From the NCBI GenBank assembly GCA_036898135.1, contig CM072519.1:35454939-35518938 (forward strand): 64,000 nucleotides of DNA, written 5' to 3'. Position numbers and translations under genes: made by a program. The notes under the pieces are model-generated. The model was not told the origin of the DNA. It made no database searches and saw only the letters and a list, made by a program, of their open reading frames with translations. Positions 63,953-64,000 of the stretch are shown here, in pieces. Origin of the DNA: Oncomelania hupensis (taxonomy: Eukaryota > Mollusca > Gastropoda > Littorinimorpha > Pomatiopsidae). Each line of letters starts with the position of its first letter. The first letter of the stretch is position 1.

Positions 63953-64000
63953 CTTGTGTGTGTGTGTGTGTGCGTGTGTGTATGCGTGTGTGTGTTCGTG
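63953..64000. repeat. (GT)n microsatellite at window edge
   Basis: GTGTGT with TGCG interruptions to the end of the window. Confidence 0.9.

Overview
The window is animal nuclear DNA and most probably molluscan (gastropod-like). It is AT-rich, has spliced genes with canonical GT/AG junctions, a nuclear tRNA gene, very long microsatellites, tRNA-derived SINEs, and many copies of a LINE whose proteins resemble those common in gastropod genomes. The organism call is an inference; no species-diagnostic gene is present.

Only two host protein genes can be reconstructed with confidence. Both lie on the minus strand and are paralogues with the same plan of four phase-0 coding exons: gene B (coding exons between 38810 and 28110, 191 codons) and gene A (18233 to 12426, 184 codons). 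Each encodes a four-pass MARVEL-type membrane protein of the plasmolipin/CMTM kind. A tRNA-Cys(GCA) gene sits on the plus strand inside intron 3 of gene B. Two more exon-like segments (about 44757-44869 plus, 52799-52974 minus) are tentative.

Nearly everything else is mobile or repetitive DNA. 1-6120: a complete LTR retrotransposon (242-5856, minus, identical 635-bp LTRs, 5-bp ATGAC duplication) inserted in a LINE reverse-transcriptase gene. Its 1179-codon ORF reads gag, protease, integrase and then reverse-transcriptase remnants, the unusual integrase-before-RT order of Gmr1-like Ty3/Gypsy elements, with the RT palm missing. 7053-7645: a TATA-containing retroposon. 10882-12339: a foldback element built of small palindromes, ending 86 bp past the gene A stop codon. 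12426-18247: gene A, whose introns hold LINE fragments, a SINE and GA repeats. 18250-28100: intergenic, with a SINE, a LINE fragment and a repeat carrying telomere-like CCCTAA units. 28110-38813: gene B, whose first intron holds a nearly intact PIF/Harbinger transposon (34115-36299), a LINE copy split by a MULE-like MITE, and a pogo/Tigger-like MITE. 39900-42700: an inverted-repeat element whose arms were hit by other elements. 42781-43742: an L2/CR1-like LINE 3' end. 44886-63868: five more copies of the main LINE family, a second telomere-like repeat, a 1.46-kb TIR transposon inside a second retroposon copy, trinucleotide minisatellites and a 41-bp cruciform-forming inverted repeat.

The genes form no operon or pathway. 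The interpretable biology is a tandem MARVEL gene pair and a layered transposon history in which several insertions can be checked against empty sites or interrupted reading frames inside the same window.
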